A DNA stretch of 42,514 nt from Bacteroides gallinarum DSM 18171 = JCM 13658. GTDB lineage: Bacteria; Bacteroidota; Bacteroidia; Bacteroidales; Bacteroidaceae. The position numbers and the translations under genes are program-made. Under the pieces are notes generated by a model. It did not search any database. It had not been told where the DNA came from and saw nothing but the letters and a program-made list of their open reading frames with translations. Location of the stretch: positions 1-42,514 of the forward strand of contig NZ_KB894150.1 in assembly GCF_000374365.1 (NCBI RefSeq), given 5' to 3'. Shown here one piece after another: positions 6,813 to 14,764 of the stretch; within the stretch, counting starts at the first letter, position 1; the number at the start of each line of letters is the position of its first letter.

Positions 6813-8354
6813 ATGAAACGGATAGTAATAATTGTTTTGCTTGCAAGTTTCGGGCTTGCTTGCGGAGCGCAAAATACAAAGATTATGGCGGGAGAAAATA
6901 AAGCAAACAGAGTAAGGAATCAAGAGGTTCTGAAAAAATTGCCTGAACCGGGAAAAGACGTGGACGGTATTTCAGCTTTTAACTATGCCATAGGTGTAGC
7001 ACTCACGCATGATATTCTAGGGGATGTGGATGCCCCGATATACAGAGAGACGTATGCCGGTTACTTAAAACAAGGATATGACTTAGGTATGCAACACAAG
7101 GAAGAACTTTTGGCTGGCGACAGTAGGGCAGCCATTAAGGAACTGGAAAAAATGGAAAATGAATACGAAGCGGACGAACGGATTTATATAAGTTCCGGAT
7201 TGGCTTTGTGGGATTATTTCCGTTTTCCGCTCTTCAACATCGAGGACGTGAATCATGCCGTTGTTCATGTACTTGGGATTCTTCACGAAATTACCGACAA
7301 TATAAGTGAGGATGATATGTATGCAACACTAAATAGCTTGGAAAAATGGACTGAAAAATGGGAAGATTATTCACAGCAGGAAATTGACCGGATGCTGGAT
7401 GATATATTACCGTTATACAAGTTCGGTGCTTACCCCGGCGCAAATACAACTGATGCAAAAGCGTATGTGTACAGTGCAGCGGTTGTGTGTGCCAATGGTT
7501 TAAGTTTTACAGACACAGTGATATATGAACGGGACTACGCACACTATTTGCGGCAAGGATATGAAATCGGTTTACGCTATCAGGAACAAATAGCAGCAGG
7601 TGATTACACCGGATTCAAGAAGGAAACGGAACAATCTGAATTTTCCGGGGATGCAATGCATTGTATTGATTGCGGTATGTATCTGGCAGGGTATCATTGT
7701 AAGTACCGTCTTGACCAAGTGAAGCAGGCTGACCGGATAATTAACCAAACGCTAACCATGAAGCAGCAGGTGGCGACGGATTCTGACAGTACCCGAAAAA
7801 TGGAGCATTTTCAAAAATGGGTGAATAACTGGAAGGAATATTTTCAAAAGGAGAATGAACGGAAGTGGAATCCGGGTGATAAATATGATGAGTTTCTTGC
7901 CCGGTATAATGCAGATTCGTCTAATCCCGCTTATTTTGAACGCAGGGTTATATCGGATTCGGATGAAGACAATTACAATCCCATTGTCAAAGGGTATAGT
8001 GTATTGGAATTGCCGTGGGAAAGCGAAGGCGAGCCGGACTATCCGCATATCCAGCTTACCCGTAAAGATGTCGGTACTACGTTGAATCTTGACGGTGTGG
8101 ATTTTCAACTGGTTAGGTTCAATAAAGGATTCACAATAAAACTTGCCGCAGCGGATGAAGAAAAGATTTATCATTGGGAGATTTATCTGGTTCGTGATGA
8201 CAAGATATTCAGACCAAGCAACTGTGGCTACCGATTATATCACGATGATTCTTCGTTTCCGGAAAAGAAATTCTATGTTGGTTGTAGAGTGGATTCAATT
8301 TGGCTTTATAGTCCGCAACACGAAACGAGTACAGAATATTATATCGTTGATTGA
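6813..8354 (+). CDS. Exported protein with an internal duplication, function unknown
   Basis: 513 residues with a signal peptide (MKRIVIIVLLASFGLACGAQ; the cysteine is not in a standard lipobox). Two related segments can be read, about 55-215 and 217-375, each with an IYxxxYAxYLxQGYxxGxxxxExxxAGD core: IYRETYAGYLKQGYDLG and IYERDYAHYLRQGYEIG. Each ends in a WxxxWxxY-type helical stretch. The C-terminal 130 residues differ and look beta-rich. I do not recognise the family. It starts 12 bases after the remnant at 6521-6800 and is followed within 9 bases by the lipoprotein gene, so the row is probably co-transcribed. Confidence 0.75.
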   Translation: MKRIVIIVLLASFGLACGAQNTKIMAGENKANRVRNQEVLKKLPEPGKDVDGISAFNYAIGVALTHDILGDVDAPIYRETYAGYLKQGYDLGMQHKEELLAGDSRAAIKELEKMENEYEADERIYISSGLALWDYFRFPLFNIEDVNHAVVHVLGILHEITDNISEDDMYATLNSLEKWTEKWEDYSQQEIDRMLDDILPLYKFGAYPGANTTDAKAYVYSAAVVCANGLSFTDTVIYERDYAHYLRQGYEIGLRYQEQIAAGDYTGFKKETEQSEFSGDAMHCIDCGMYLAGYHCKYRLDQVKQADRIINQTLTMKQQVATDSDSTRKMEHFQKWVNNWKEYFQKENERKWNPGDKYDEFLARYNADSSNPAYFERRVISDSDEDNYNPIVKGYSVLELPWESEGEPDYPHIQLTRKDVGTTLNLDGVDFQLVRFNKGFTIKLAAADEEKIYHWEIYLVRDDKIFRPSNCGYRLYHDDSSFPEKKFYVGCRVDSIWLYSPQHETSTEYYIVD

Positions 8355-8363
8355 GAATAGAAC

Positions 8364-9143
8364 ATGCAAAATATGAAAATACTGATTATCGTTATGGGAA
8401 TATTGGGGATATTCTCTTCCTGTACAAACAGAAAGGAAAATTCAACAGAAGAGAAACAATCAATCCTAAAGGAAGTCAAGATGAAGAAAGATAGTTCTTG
8501 TTTTGACACTGATACGCTGCCTACCGATACTGGCTGTTCTAACAAGGATAATGACACTATTGGAGCATATAATAAAAGGATTGATATTGAAGCCTTTTAT
8601 CGGTATTGTAATGATTTTGATAATGGTTCTTCTTTTACAAGATTACCCAATGGTACTCTAAAAGAAAGAGGCAAGTACATTTATTCTGATACGGCATTTT
8701 ATTTGATAGATTATCCTAAAGACTCTTATTTGTGCTATGAAAATGAATACTACGGGAATGGTAATATCAAATCGGAAAGAACTCGAATAATATATGGTGA
8801 TATGTATGTCGGTACTTCTCGTTATTATTCCATAAACGGAAAATTGAAGGAAGAAGTAAACGAGGACGAAGGTTATTCTTTCACTATTGAGGAACTAATG
8901 CACCTTTTAAAAAAGAAAGGGATAAATATTCCCAAGGGGGCTAAATTGGTAAATGGTTATATTGACACGCATTATAAAATACGTAAACATTTAGACCCTG
9001 AGCAACCCGGATATGAGGTATGGTATTCATTAGACCCGCAAAAAGATTCAATATTCGCAATGGCACAAGATTCAGTATTTACAATCAGCGGTAAAGATGG
9101 TTCTATTATAGACGAATCTCGTTATATACTTGAATATAATTAA
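8364..9143 (+). CDS. Lipoprotein with MORN/YwqK-like repeats
   Basis: 259 residues. The N-terminus has a lipoprotein signal with FSSC as lipobox, so it is probably anchored in the outer or inner membrane. The middle has MORN/YwqK-type motifs: LPNGTLKERGKYIY, YYGNGNIKSERTRIIYGDM and YYSINGKLKEEVNEDEG. Such repeats are frequent in immunity proteins of polymorphic toxin systems (YwqK antitoxin family), but they also occur elsewhere. The start may be the ATG at 8364 or that at 8373; the second gives a more typical signal. The next gene follows after 10 bases. Confidence 0.75.
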   Translation: MQNMKILIIVMGILGIFSSCTNRKENSTEEKQSILKEVKMKKDSSCFDTDTLPTDTGCSNKDNDTIGAYNKRIDIEAFYRYCNDFDNGSSFTRLPNGTLKERGKYIYSDTAFYLIDYPKDSYLCYENEYYGNGNIKSERTRIIYGDMYVGTSRYYSINGKLKEEVNEDEGYSFTIEELMHLLKKKGINIPKGAKLVNGYIDTHYKIRKHLDPEQPGYEVWYSLDPQKDSIFAMAQDSVFTISGKDGSIIDESRYILEYN

Positions 9144-9153
9144 ATACAAAAAG

Positions 9154-9660
9154 ATGATTACACAGGAAATAAAAACAGCTTTTGGTGATATGCCTTATCC
9201 GGGTACGGAGTGTATAGCGAATGACTTGGAAGGGAATGATTTGGAACGAAAGCAGATAAAAGAAGAGTTCAGCGGTTATGAGAACTGGCAGGATGTACCC
9301 CGTGAATTGCTCCTGCAGGAACGGGATGCGTTGCCTTTATTTGCTCCACAGGGGTTCAGATTCTATCTTCCAGCGTATATGTTGTTCACAGTGGAAGATT
9401 ATGAGGGTGCGGACATGATACCCGAAAGCATTGTTCATTCGCTGACATTACCGGATGCCGGAACGGAGCTATACGAGTTTGTACGGGAAAGGCTGGTGCT
9501 GTTCAGTGAGGAACAAAGGAAGGCTGTACTATACTTTTTGGAATATCTGGAACAATGCCATGCGGAAGATTTTACGGATATATGTGTGGGCGATTGGTGT
9601 TCGGCTACTCCACGCAGGGCGATTGAAAGATGGTGGAAGTGCTTTGGAATAACTAATTAG
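9154..9660 (+). CDS. DUF6714-like protein, full copy
   Basis: 168 residues, cytoplasmic, no signal or membrane span. The order of motifs (N-terminal helix with FGDMPYPG, then an acidic region, WQDVPRELLLQERDALPLFAPQG, then FRFYLPAYM) resembles what I recall of the DUF6714 family; the family name is from memory and uncertain. The ATG at 9154 fits better than an in-frame ATG at 9130 that overlaps the preceding gene. Its 3' 255 bases are duplicated at 6521-6775. In its setting it could be a cytoplasmic immunity protein; there is no direct proof. Confidence 0.7.
   Translation: MITQEIKTAFGDMPYPGTECIANDLEGNDLERKQIKEEFSGYENWQDVPRELLLQERDALPLFAPQGFRFYLPAYMLFTVEDYEGADMIPESIVHSLTLPDAGTELYEFVRERLVLFSEEQRKAVLYFLEYLEQCHAEDFTDICVGDWCSATPRRAIERWWKCFGITN
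9381..9635 (+). repeat. 255-bp direct repeat, copy 2 (copy 1 at 6521-6775)
   Basis: Ungapped match with 7 substitutions. The two copies enclose the genes at 6813-9143, so recombination between them would delete that block. Confidence 0.95.
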
Positions 9661-9782
9661 AAAGTTTATAACATTAAAAACTCCTGTAATTTGATAATTA
9701 GGAAGTGAAATATTTAGTCTGACATTAATGTACAAATGAAACAAGAAAAACAAGATATGGAAATCGAATAAACAGTAATTAA

Positions 9783-10997
9783 ATGAATAAAAAGATGAAA
9801 ATAGCATTGGTTATAATCGCCATTATTTTGACGGTAGTGGTGTTTTGTGCATTGAATAGGTCGATGTCTATTTCAGTAGAAATAGGCATGAATGATGGTA
9901 TAGGTGTACTTTTTTATATTGTTGTGTTAGTTATTGCAACACTATGTTTTGCAGCAATATTAATTGTGTCCGTATTTAAATGCTCCTCGATGGTGTCGTT
10001 AGGTGTTATATGGGGCATTACGATACTGTTGTACTCTATCCATCCGATAAGTGCAGCAATAGACATTAAACAAAGACAGGCAAAGGCTGCCTTAGAGGAA
10101 GAATTTTACAGAGTAGTAAAGGATAAATCAACTTCGTGGGAAGAGTTTCGGTTGATAGTCAAGCAGATTGAGTATGATTTAAATGTAAAGCGATACCGTT
10201 TTTTTGAGAAACTTACAGCAGATAATGGAATCTTCTTTCAACTTCTGTATAACAAACGGTTTGATTTTGCTGACAAAGCAATCGAAGAAGGGTTTAATAT
10301 CCGTGATTACAATATGACGGAGTATCTTAGTCGTGCATACCAATCAAGAGAACAGCAAGATACCACCCGCCTTGACCAAATTGAATTTCTACTTTCGAAA
10401 GGGTGTGATATTAACGCTATCAGCTCAGAAGAGATGAAAGGTAACAGTCTCAATATAACATTGCTATATGAAGATAATAGGAGTGCTCAATTTCTTCTTG
10501 ACAAAGGGATTGACCTTAATATACCCGGCAGCATCTCTCCAATTGCTGTTGCTGCGTGGAAAAACAATATAGTTATGGTGAAACAGTTATTAGCAAAAGG
10601 GGTTGATATAAACATACTCGGCACAACAAAGGTAGGCACACCGCTGACATTCTGTGCAAGCAGGGCGAATAAGGAGGTGGTAGAATTACTGCTTAAGAGT
10701 GGAGCCACTGTAAACGCAGTAGATAACATAGGTGAAACAGCTCTTATGAAAGCACTTGATTATAATAAAGATATAACTGTTGCCGAAGCTCTTATCAGAA
10801 GTGGTGCAGATGTAGATATTCTTGATAAATACGGGCATGATGCTATCTACAATATCACCCAATGTGGCTCTTATGCTGAAGATAGAATAAAACTGCTTGT
10901 AAAATCAGGGGCGATATTAACTAGAACATATCCGAATGGTAAAACACTCCATGAGATAGCTACAGAGAAAGGTGTTGTTCATTGTTTATCCGAATAG
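9783..10997 (+). CDS. Membrane protein with C-terminal ankyrin repeats
   Basis: 404 residues. Three hydrophobic spans at about 6-24, 41-65 and 69-90, then a helical linker, then ankyrin repeats from about 205 to 395 with typical motifs such as TPLTFCASRANKEVVELLLKSG and ETALMKAL followed by VAEALIRSGADVDILDKYG. The ankyrin part should face the cytoplasm. Ankyrin proteins with N-terminal spans occur as immunity proteins in toxin loci; no toxin gene is visible here. A 122-base gap separates it from the gene before, and the AraC gene follows after 28 bases. Confidence 0.85.
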   Translation: MNKKMKIALVIIAIILTVVVFCALNRSMSISVEIGMNDGIGVLFYIVVLVIATLCFAAILIVSVFKCSSMVSLGVIWGITILLYSIHPISAAIDIKQRQAKAALEEEFYRVVKDKSTSWEEFRLIVKQIEYDLNVKRYRFFEKLTADNGIFFQLLYNKRFDFADKAIEEGFNIRDYNMTEYLSRAYQSREQQDTTRLDQIEFLLSKGCDINAISSEEMKGNSLNITLLYEDNRSAQFLLDKGIDLNIPGSISPIAVAAWKNNIVMVKQLLAKGVDINILGTTKVGTPLTFCASRANKEVVELLLKSGATVNAVDNIGETALMKALDYNKDITVAEALIRSGADVDILDKYGHDAIYNITQCGSYAEDRIKLLVKSGAILTRTYPNGKTLHEIATEKGVVHCLSE

Positions 10998-11025
10998 AAT
11001 AGTTCGCAAAATAACGAAAACGAAT

Positions 11026-11906
11026 ATGGAAACAACATCAACATTAAGCCAAGAACTGCTGCGAGCAGCGGTGGCGGCAGAACCAGAGATTGCGGAGAGG
11101 ATGCAAGCTCTGGTGGAAACAATGGAAGGAATGATACGAAGCAAGCAGGATGCCGGGGAATTTGCCGGGTTGGAACAGTTTGCCGAGGACGGACTGGTGA
11201 TGCGGTTCGTGTTAGATACGCTGAATAAGTTGCCGGAAGCGGTAACGTACAGCGACAAGGATTTCGAAGCGTATGTGATGTTGGTTACCCTGTCACAAGA
11301 AGATGCGGCACTGCGGTATGTGTTCCGGTTATCGAGTTGGTATATCAACTACGGGTGCAACAGGGAACTGCTATATTTGTGCAGAATACTGTCCCTCTAT
11401 CCGGAACGAGGGTATCTGCACGGAGTGTATAACCGACTGGCGCAGTATGTGCAGCAAATGAAACGGAAACGTCCGCATTGTACCAAGAGCGAGGAATTGC
11501 CGAAAGGTGCAACGGAACTGGAAGTACCTGTTGCCCGTGCGAAGGTAAAGGAAATGACGGGTGAAGAGTTGTTGCAGGCAGAGGTGTATCTGGGAATGGT
11601 AAAGAATAAAAGGCTCGTGGAGAAGGTTACGAAGCACTACACGAAGGCTAAGAACACGGGACATCTGGCTGACCTTTGCGGGTACAGCCTAAGCACTTTC
11701 CGGCGGCTGTTCCGTGAAGAGTTCCGTACTACTCCCCATGAATGGCTGAAAGGACTGCGGAAAGACAAGGTGAAGAACCTGCTCACACAAACAGACTTGC
11801 CGCTGCTGGAAGTGGCAGAGGTATGCGGTTTGTGTCGCAATCGTACCTGACGGAGTTCTGCCAGATGAATTTCGGGGCAAGTCCGGGTGAGATACGGAAA
11901 AATTGA
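11026..11906 (+). pseudogene. AraC family regulator broken by a one-base frameshift
   Basis: The frame from the ATG at 11026 encodes an AraC-type protein whose first HTH is intact (GHLADLCGYSLSTFRRLFREE) and whose second begins LPLLEVAEVCG. At 11829-11831 the sequence has GGTTTGTG; with one more T the frame would continue GFVSQSYLTEFCQMNFGASP to a stop at 11904-11906, the typical AraC end. As it stands, translation ends at 11850 after CRNRT. The second DNA-binding helix is lost, so the product is probably inactive. A sequencing error at the short T-run is possible. The N-terminal 180 residues are not a known sensor domain. Confidence 0.85.
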
Positions 11907-11974
11907 TAACTTTTCTTGTAGTTGGGCGATTATCGAAAAAGAGCGGACGGAAAAAGTAATGTTCGGATTGCCGG

Positions 11975-11982
11975 TAACTTTG
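11975..11982 (+). promoter_or_regulatory. Promoter-like -7 box with no gene behind it
   Basis: TAACTTTG fits TAnnTTTG on the plus strand, about 70 bases after the AraC gene, but no plus-strand gene follows. It may be the left-over promoter of the AraC target gene. Confidence 0.35.
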
Positions 11983-12032
11983 TAGCAACTATATACTTTA
12001 TTGTACCAACGATTGTATATACCAACTGATTA

Positions 12033-12100
12033 AATAATATTGGATTCAAATAAATGTATTTCCGTACTCAAGTTTACATTTGATTGAATCCAATATTATT
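12033..12100. terminator. Long inverted repeat, probable bidirectional terminator
   Basis: Arms 12033-12058 and 12075-12100 pair at 24 of 26 positions around a 16-base loop, with T-rich sequence on both sides. It lies between the plus-strand AraC gene and the end of the minus-strand operon (stop at 12116), where a shared terminator is expected. It also marks the start of the most AT-rich part of the island. Confidence 0.65.
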
Positions 12101-12115
12101 ATGCACTTCAAAAAT

Positions 12116-12535
12116 TTAATATTTAATTTCTTTGGTATATATAATCAGATATCTCACCAAAATATATAATGTATATAATATGTATAAAGCGGATATCCCT
12201 CCTATGATATAATGTTTGGCTCTAATTATATCTTCATTGTTATATGGAATAAATAGTGTAACAAAATACAAAACTAAAGAAACAATGGCAAGTATGATAA
12301 TATGTCTATTCAAGTATTTTAGTTTATTCATATACTCAATAGCAAACTTTTGCTCTGTATTCAAATAAGTAGAGGGCTTTTCCTGTATCTTTGCTTCATG
12401 AGTTATTGCTTTAAAATAGCCACGCTTGGATACAATGAATGAATAGACTACTGTAAAGATAGTCATTTCAACACCGAACATAGTTAAAGCAAATGTACCG
12501 ATATTTTTCAATATTACTATTATAACATCATTCAT
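12116..12535 (-). CDS. Small membrane protein, second gene of a two-gene operon
   Basis: 139 residues from the ATG at 12535 (MNDVIIVILKNIGTFALTMF). That start overlaps the preceding stop in ATGAATGA, which fits translational coupling; a GTG at 12562 would add nine residues. Hydrophobic spans at about 5-32, 72-95 and 103-127, with a charged cytoplasmic-looking loop between the first and second (KRGYFKAITHEAKIQEKPS). No family recognised. A small multi-span protein coupled to a soluble partner is a common layout for membrane-damaging effectors of phage defence, but this is inference from layout only. Confidence 0.8.
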   Translation of the reverse strand: MNDVIIVILKNIGTFALTMFGVEMTIFTVVYSFIVSKRGYFKAITHEAKIQEKPSTYLNTEQKFAIEYMNKLKYLNRHIIILAIVSLVLYFVTLFIPYNNEDIIRAKHYIIGGISALYILYTLYILVRYLIIYTKEIKY

Positions 12536-13475
12536 TACTATAAAATTGGCGTGCTGCTCCACGAACTTTCTCTAAAATAAAATCCGAATTATACATTCTT
12601 GGGAAATCAGATAATAACATATTTGTTTCATAGTTGTAGATTTGTTCAATAGCATCTTTCAGTGTTTGTTCTTTATTCTGCTTATGAACATATTTCAACT
12701 CTTGGTTATCAACAAATGAAACTACAATTTTGCGTTCCAAATATGGCTTATCATTTTGATTATTAACATATTCTTCGACATCTTCGGCTGGTATATCATG
12801 ATATTCGAATTTTTTAACTTCCTTTATTGTGGACTTAACTTGGACACCTCTGATGTCTAATCGTTCATTTTCATTATTAGTAACAATAACATATTGAGCA
12901 ACTAACTTTGGAATTAAACTTTCTCTGCGTATAAGTTCATTTGCCGTATGTGATTTGACATTCTTTATTTTGAGCTTCAAAATACGTTTTAAAACCATTT
13001 TGACAGTGCTGATTACGTCTACATCTGTCTTACCAGGGTCTATATAAACAAAAGTAATCCAGTTATTTGAGACTTCAGTACCTCTTGTATCAATATTAGG
13101 ATATAAAACAGCACAATTATATTGAGTTGCCAATTTATCATCCTGTTTTACAACTGAGGTATTAACTCCTTCAACAGCTAAATCTGTAAATCCTTGTTTT
13201 TTCTCAGAAATACGTAATAAAAGAACAGGTTTATCACCATCAAAATATTGGTCATAATCAATGTGGTAAATCTCCTTTATTATACTTTTTCCTCTTAAAA
13301 CATTTGAAATTTTAGAGTCTTCTTCCCTATTATTATAAGCATCTATAATATTTCTCATATTATTGACCATTTCTAAATAGGTACTTACTACATTAGTAGG
13401 TTCAGTTAAAGGTTCCGAAATATATGCTGGAATCTTAATCGTCTTCATTTCTACTTCATTATCATTTCTTGGCAT
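12528..13475 (-). CDS. Soluble protein of unknown family, first gene of a two-gene operon
   Basis: 315 residues, no signal peptide or membrane span. The N-terminal part is helical (TYLEMVNNMRNIIDAYNNRE). A central beta-rich part contains KPVLLLRISEKKQGFTDLAVE and NWITFVYIDPGKTDVDVIS followed by a lysine-rich helix KMVLKRILKLKIKNVKS. I recognise no catalytic motif and no Pfam family. It has its own near-consensus promoter about 30 bases upstream and is coupled to the membrane protein by an 8-base overlap. Both genes are intact, while the genes around them are decayed, which suggests they are under selection. Confidence 0.85.
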   Translation of the reverse strand: MPRNDNEVEMKTIKIPAYISEPLTEPTNVVSTYLEMVNNMRNIIDAYNNREEDSKISNVLRGKSIIKEIYHIDYDQYFDGDKPVLLLRISEKKQGFTDLAVEGVNTSVVKQDDKLATQYNCAVLYPNIDTRGTEVSNNWITFVYIDPGKTDVDVISTVKMVLKRILKLKIKNVKSHTANELIRRESLIPKLVAQYVIVTNNENERLDIRGVQVKSTIKEVKKFEYHDIPAEDVEEYVNNQNDKPYLERKIVVSFVDNQELKYVHKQNKEQTLKDAIEQIYNYETNMLLSDFPRMYNSDFILEKVRGAARQFYSNE

Positions 13476-13502
13476 AGTATTAATTTGTTAAGTGTTAAAT
13501 CA

Positions 13503-13535
13503 CAAATATACTAAGTTATTTAATAGAGGCAAAAA
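13503..13535 (-). promoter_or_regulatory. Promoter of the two-gene operon
   Basis: On the minus strand TTTTTG (13535-13530), a 19-base spacer and TATATTTG (13510-13503) match the Bacteroides -33/-7 consensus with ideal spacing. The leader would be about 20 bases. Confidence 0.85.
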
Positions 13536-13598
13536 CAAAGGTCAAAAAATAGTGTATCACATCACTAAATACTATGAATGTTCAATCATAAAAGAAGT

Positions 13599-13724
13599 TC
13601 ATTCCTTTTTATTTATTTGTTTGTTTGTTTGTTCATCCTCTTGTTCATCACTCATTATTTTAGTAATTTCCAGTTGCAAGGTGTTCTCTAAAGTTTCATT
13701 TAGAGTTTCTGTAAGAGTTTTCAT
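13599..13724 (-). CDS. Possible 41-residue small protein
   Basis: An ATG at 13724 opens 41 codons (MKTLTETLNETLENTLQLEI, then an acidic and polar tail) ending at 13599. The tail is coded by a tetranucleotide run (AACA/AATA-type repeats, about 13609-13634). It lies on the same strand as, and just upstream of, the operon promoter. The amphipathic helix is plausible, but coding is unproven. No family recognised. Confidence 0.35.
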   Translation of the reverse strand: MKTLTETLNETLENTLQLEITKIMSDEQEDEQTNKQINKKE

Positions 13725-13776
13725 ATCTGTATATTCTTGATTAACATTAAGATGGTATTATTAACTTTAAAAATGA

Positions 13777-14085
13777 ATTTATGATAGTTGGGCAAAATTC
13801 GTGGTGGTATATGTAGCCTATGGAAATGGGAAAATTGTCGCAGTTGGGAGTAATTGCTATATAGCAACTTTTACTGATGGAAACAATTGGACTACACCGA
13901 AACAGCTTATGAATGACGGAAATGCGTGGTATGCTGTTGCATACGGCAATAGAAAATTTATCGTAGTGGGATGCGGAACTTATAACGGTGGTGGATATAT
14001 TATAACCTTGGATGATGGGCTTAATTGGTCATCTCCTGAACAGTTAGATGCCACTAATACACTCTATGGAGTTTGCGCAATATAA
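13777..14085 (+). pseudogene. Fragment of a tail-type YGNGKxVAVG repeat protein
   Basis: The frame is open from 13777, after a TGA, to the stop at 14083. It has no ATG; a GTG at 13801 is the first possible start. The 103 residues contain two copies of a repeat of the form AYGNGKIVAVGSN followed by FTDGNNWTTPKQL, and AYGNRKFIVVG followed by LDDGLNWSSPEQL. Such repeats occur in large phage tail or surface beta-propeller proteins, so this is probably the 3' end of a lost phage or surface gene. Its terminator at 14122-14160 survives. Confidence 0.65.
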
Positions 14086-14121
14086 ATTTCCATAGTTCTT
14101 GAATTACATATCAAGCATTAG

Positions 14122-14160
14122 TAGGGCATGCTGGAAAACTGGCATGCCCTATTATTTTTT
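14122..14160 (+). terminator. Terminator after the tail-type fragment
   Basis: TAGGGCATGC (14122-14131) pairs perfectly with GCATGCCCTA (14142-14151) and is followed by a T-rich run to 14160. Confidence 0.85.
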
Positions 14161-14215
14161 GTAAAACATATGATTCATGCTATAAATATAAGTAACACAG
14201 ATAGTATTACATAAT

Positions 14216-14764
14216 TTATTCTTTATTGGAAGATGTTCCATTTGCTTGGATAGGATTTTCTTTCATTTTTATTTCTTTTTGAGCAAAAGACTGATTTATA
14301 TAGTTTAATGTTTTTTGAAAAGATTGTGTCAGATCTTCACTTGCTTTCAATTGATTAGTAAAATATACAGGAAGATAGAATCTGTCTATCTCAGTCTGCT
14401 TCAAATTTCCATATCCTACAGCCATAGACATCTCAGAAAGTAAATCAAGTAGAAATGAATTACTTGTTTCAAAATGTGGTGATTTGTTATTTAAACTATC
14501 AAGATATTCTCTCCAAGCATGCCTAACTTTTATATTATCTTGAAAAACAACATCTATAGTATTTAAAGCATCAATCCATTCTTTTGTTATAGGATTAGAT
14601 TTTCTATTCGCCATCAATGTTAAAAACAGATTAAGTTAAGCATCTTTCTTAGTTCTCCGATCTTGATATTTTATACCTAATACCCATACTATAATTGGTA
14701 TTATAGCTACAGCTATAATCTGTCCAATACCGATTAAAAGTTGTAACTTCTCCATGTTGTTCAT
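14216..14764 (-). pseudogene. DUF6680-like membrane-anchored protein split by one in-frame stop
   Basis: From the ATG at 14764 (or 14755) the minus strand encodes a short tail, one membrane span (LIGIGQIIAVAIIPIIVWVL) and YQDRRTKKDA, then a TAA at 14638-14636. In the same frame it continues LNLFLTLMANRKSNPITKEW, then IDALNTIDVVF and VRHAWREYLDSLN, to the stop at 14216. One span followed by an FxTLMAxR and ALNxIDxxF motif is the pattern I associate with DUF6680 proteins. A single nonsense change therefore separates anchor from domain; the total length would be about 180 residues. The family name is from memory. Confidence 0.7.

Noticed and set aside
5940..10997. Polysaccharide utilisation locus
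   Set aside because: No SusC/SusD pair, no carbohydrate-active enzymes, no hybrid two-component regulator.
12116..13475. Kiwa defence system (membrane KwaA plus DUF4868 KwaB)
   Set aside because: The size pattern is similar, but gene order is reversed and the 315-residue protein does not show sequence I associate with DUF4868.
13492..13740. 82-residue plus-strand open frame
   Set aside because: It overlaps the operon promoter, has Ser/Val-rich low-complexity sequence that mirrors the tetranucleotide run, and has no start signals.
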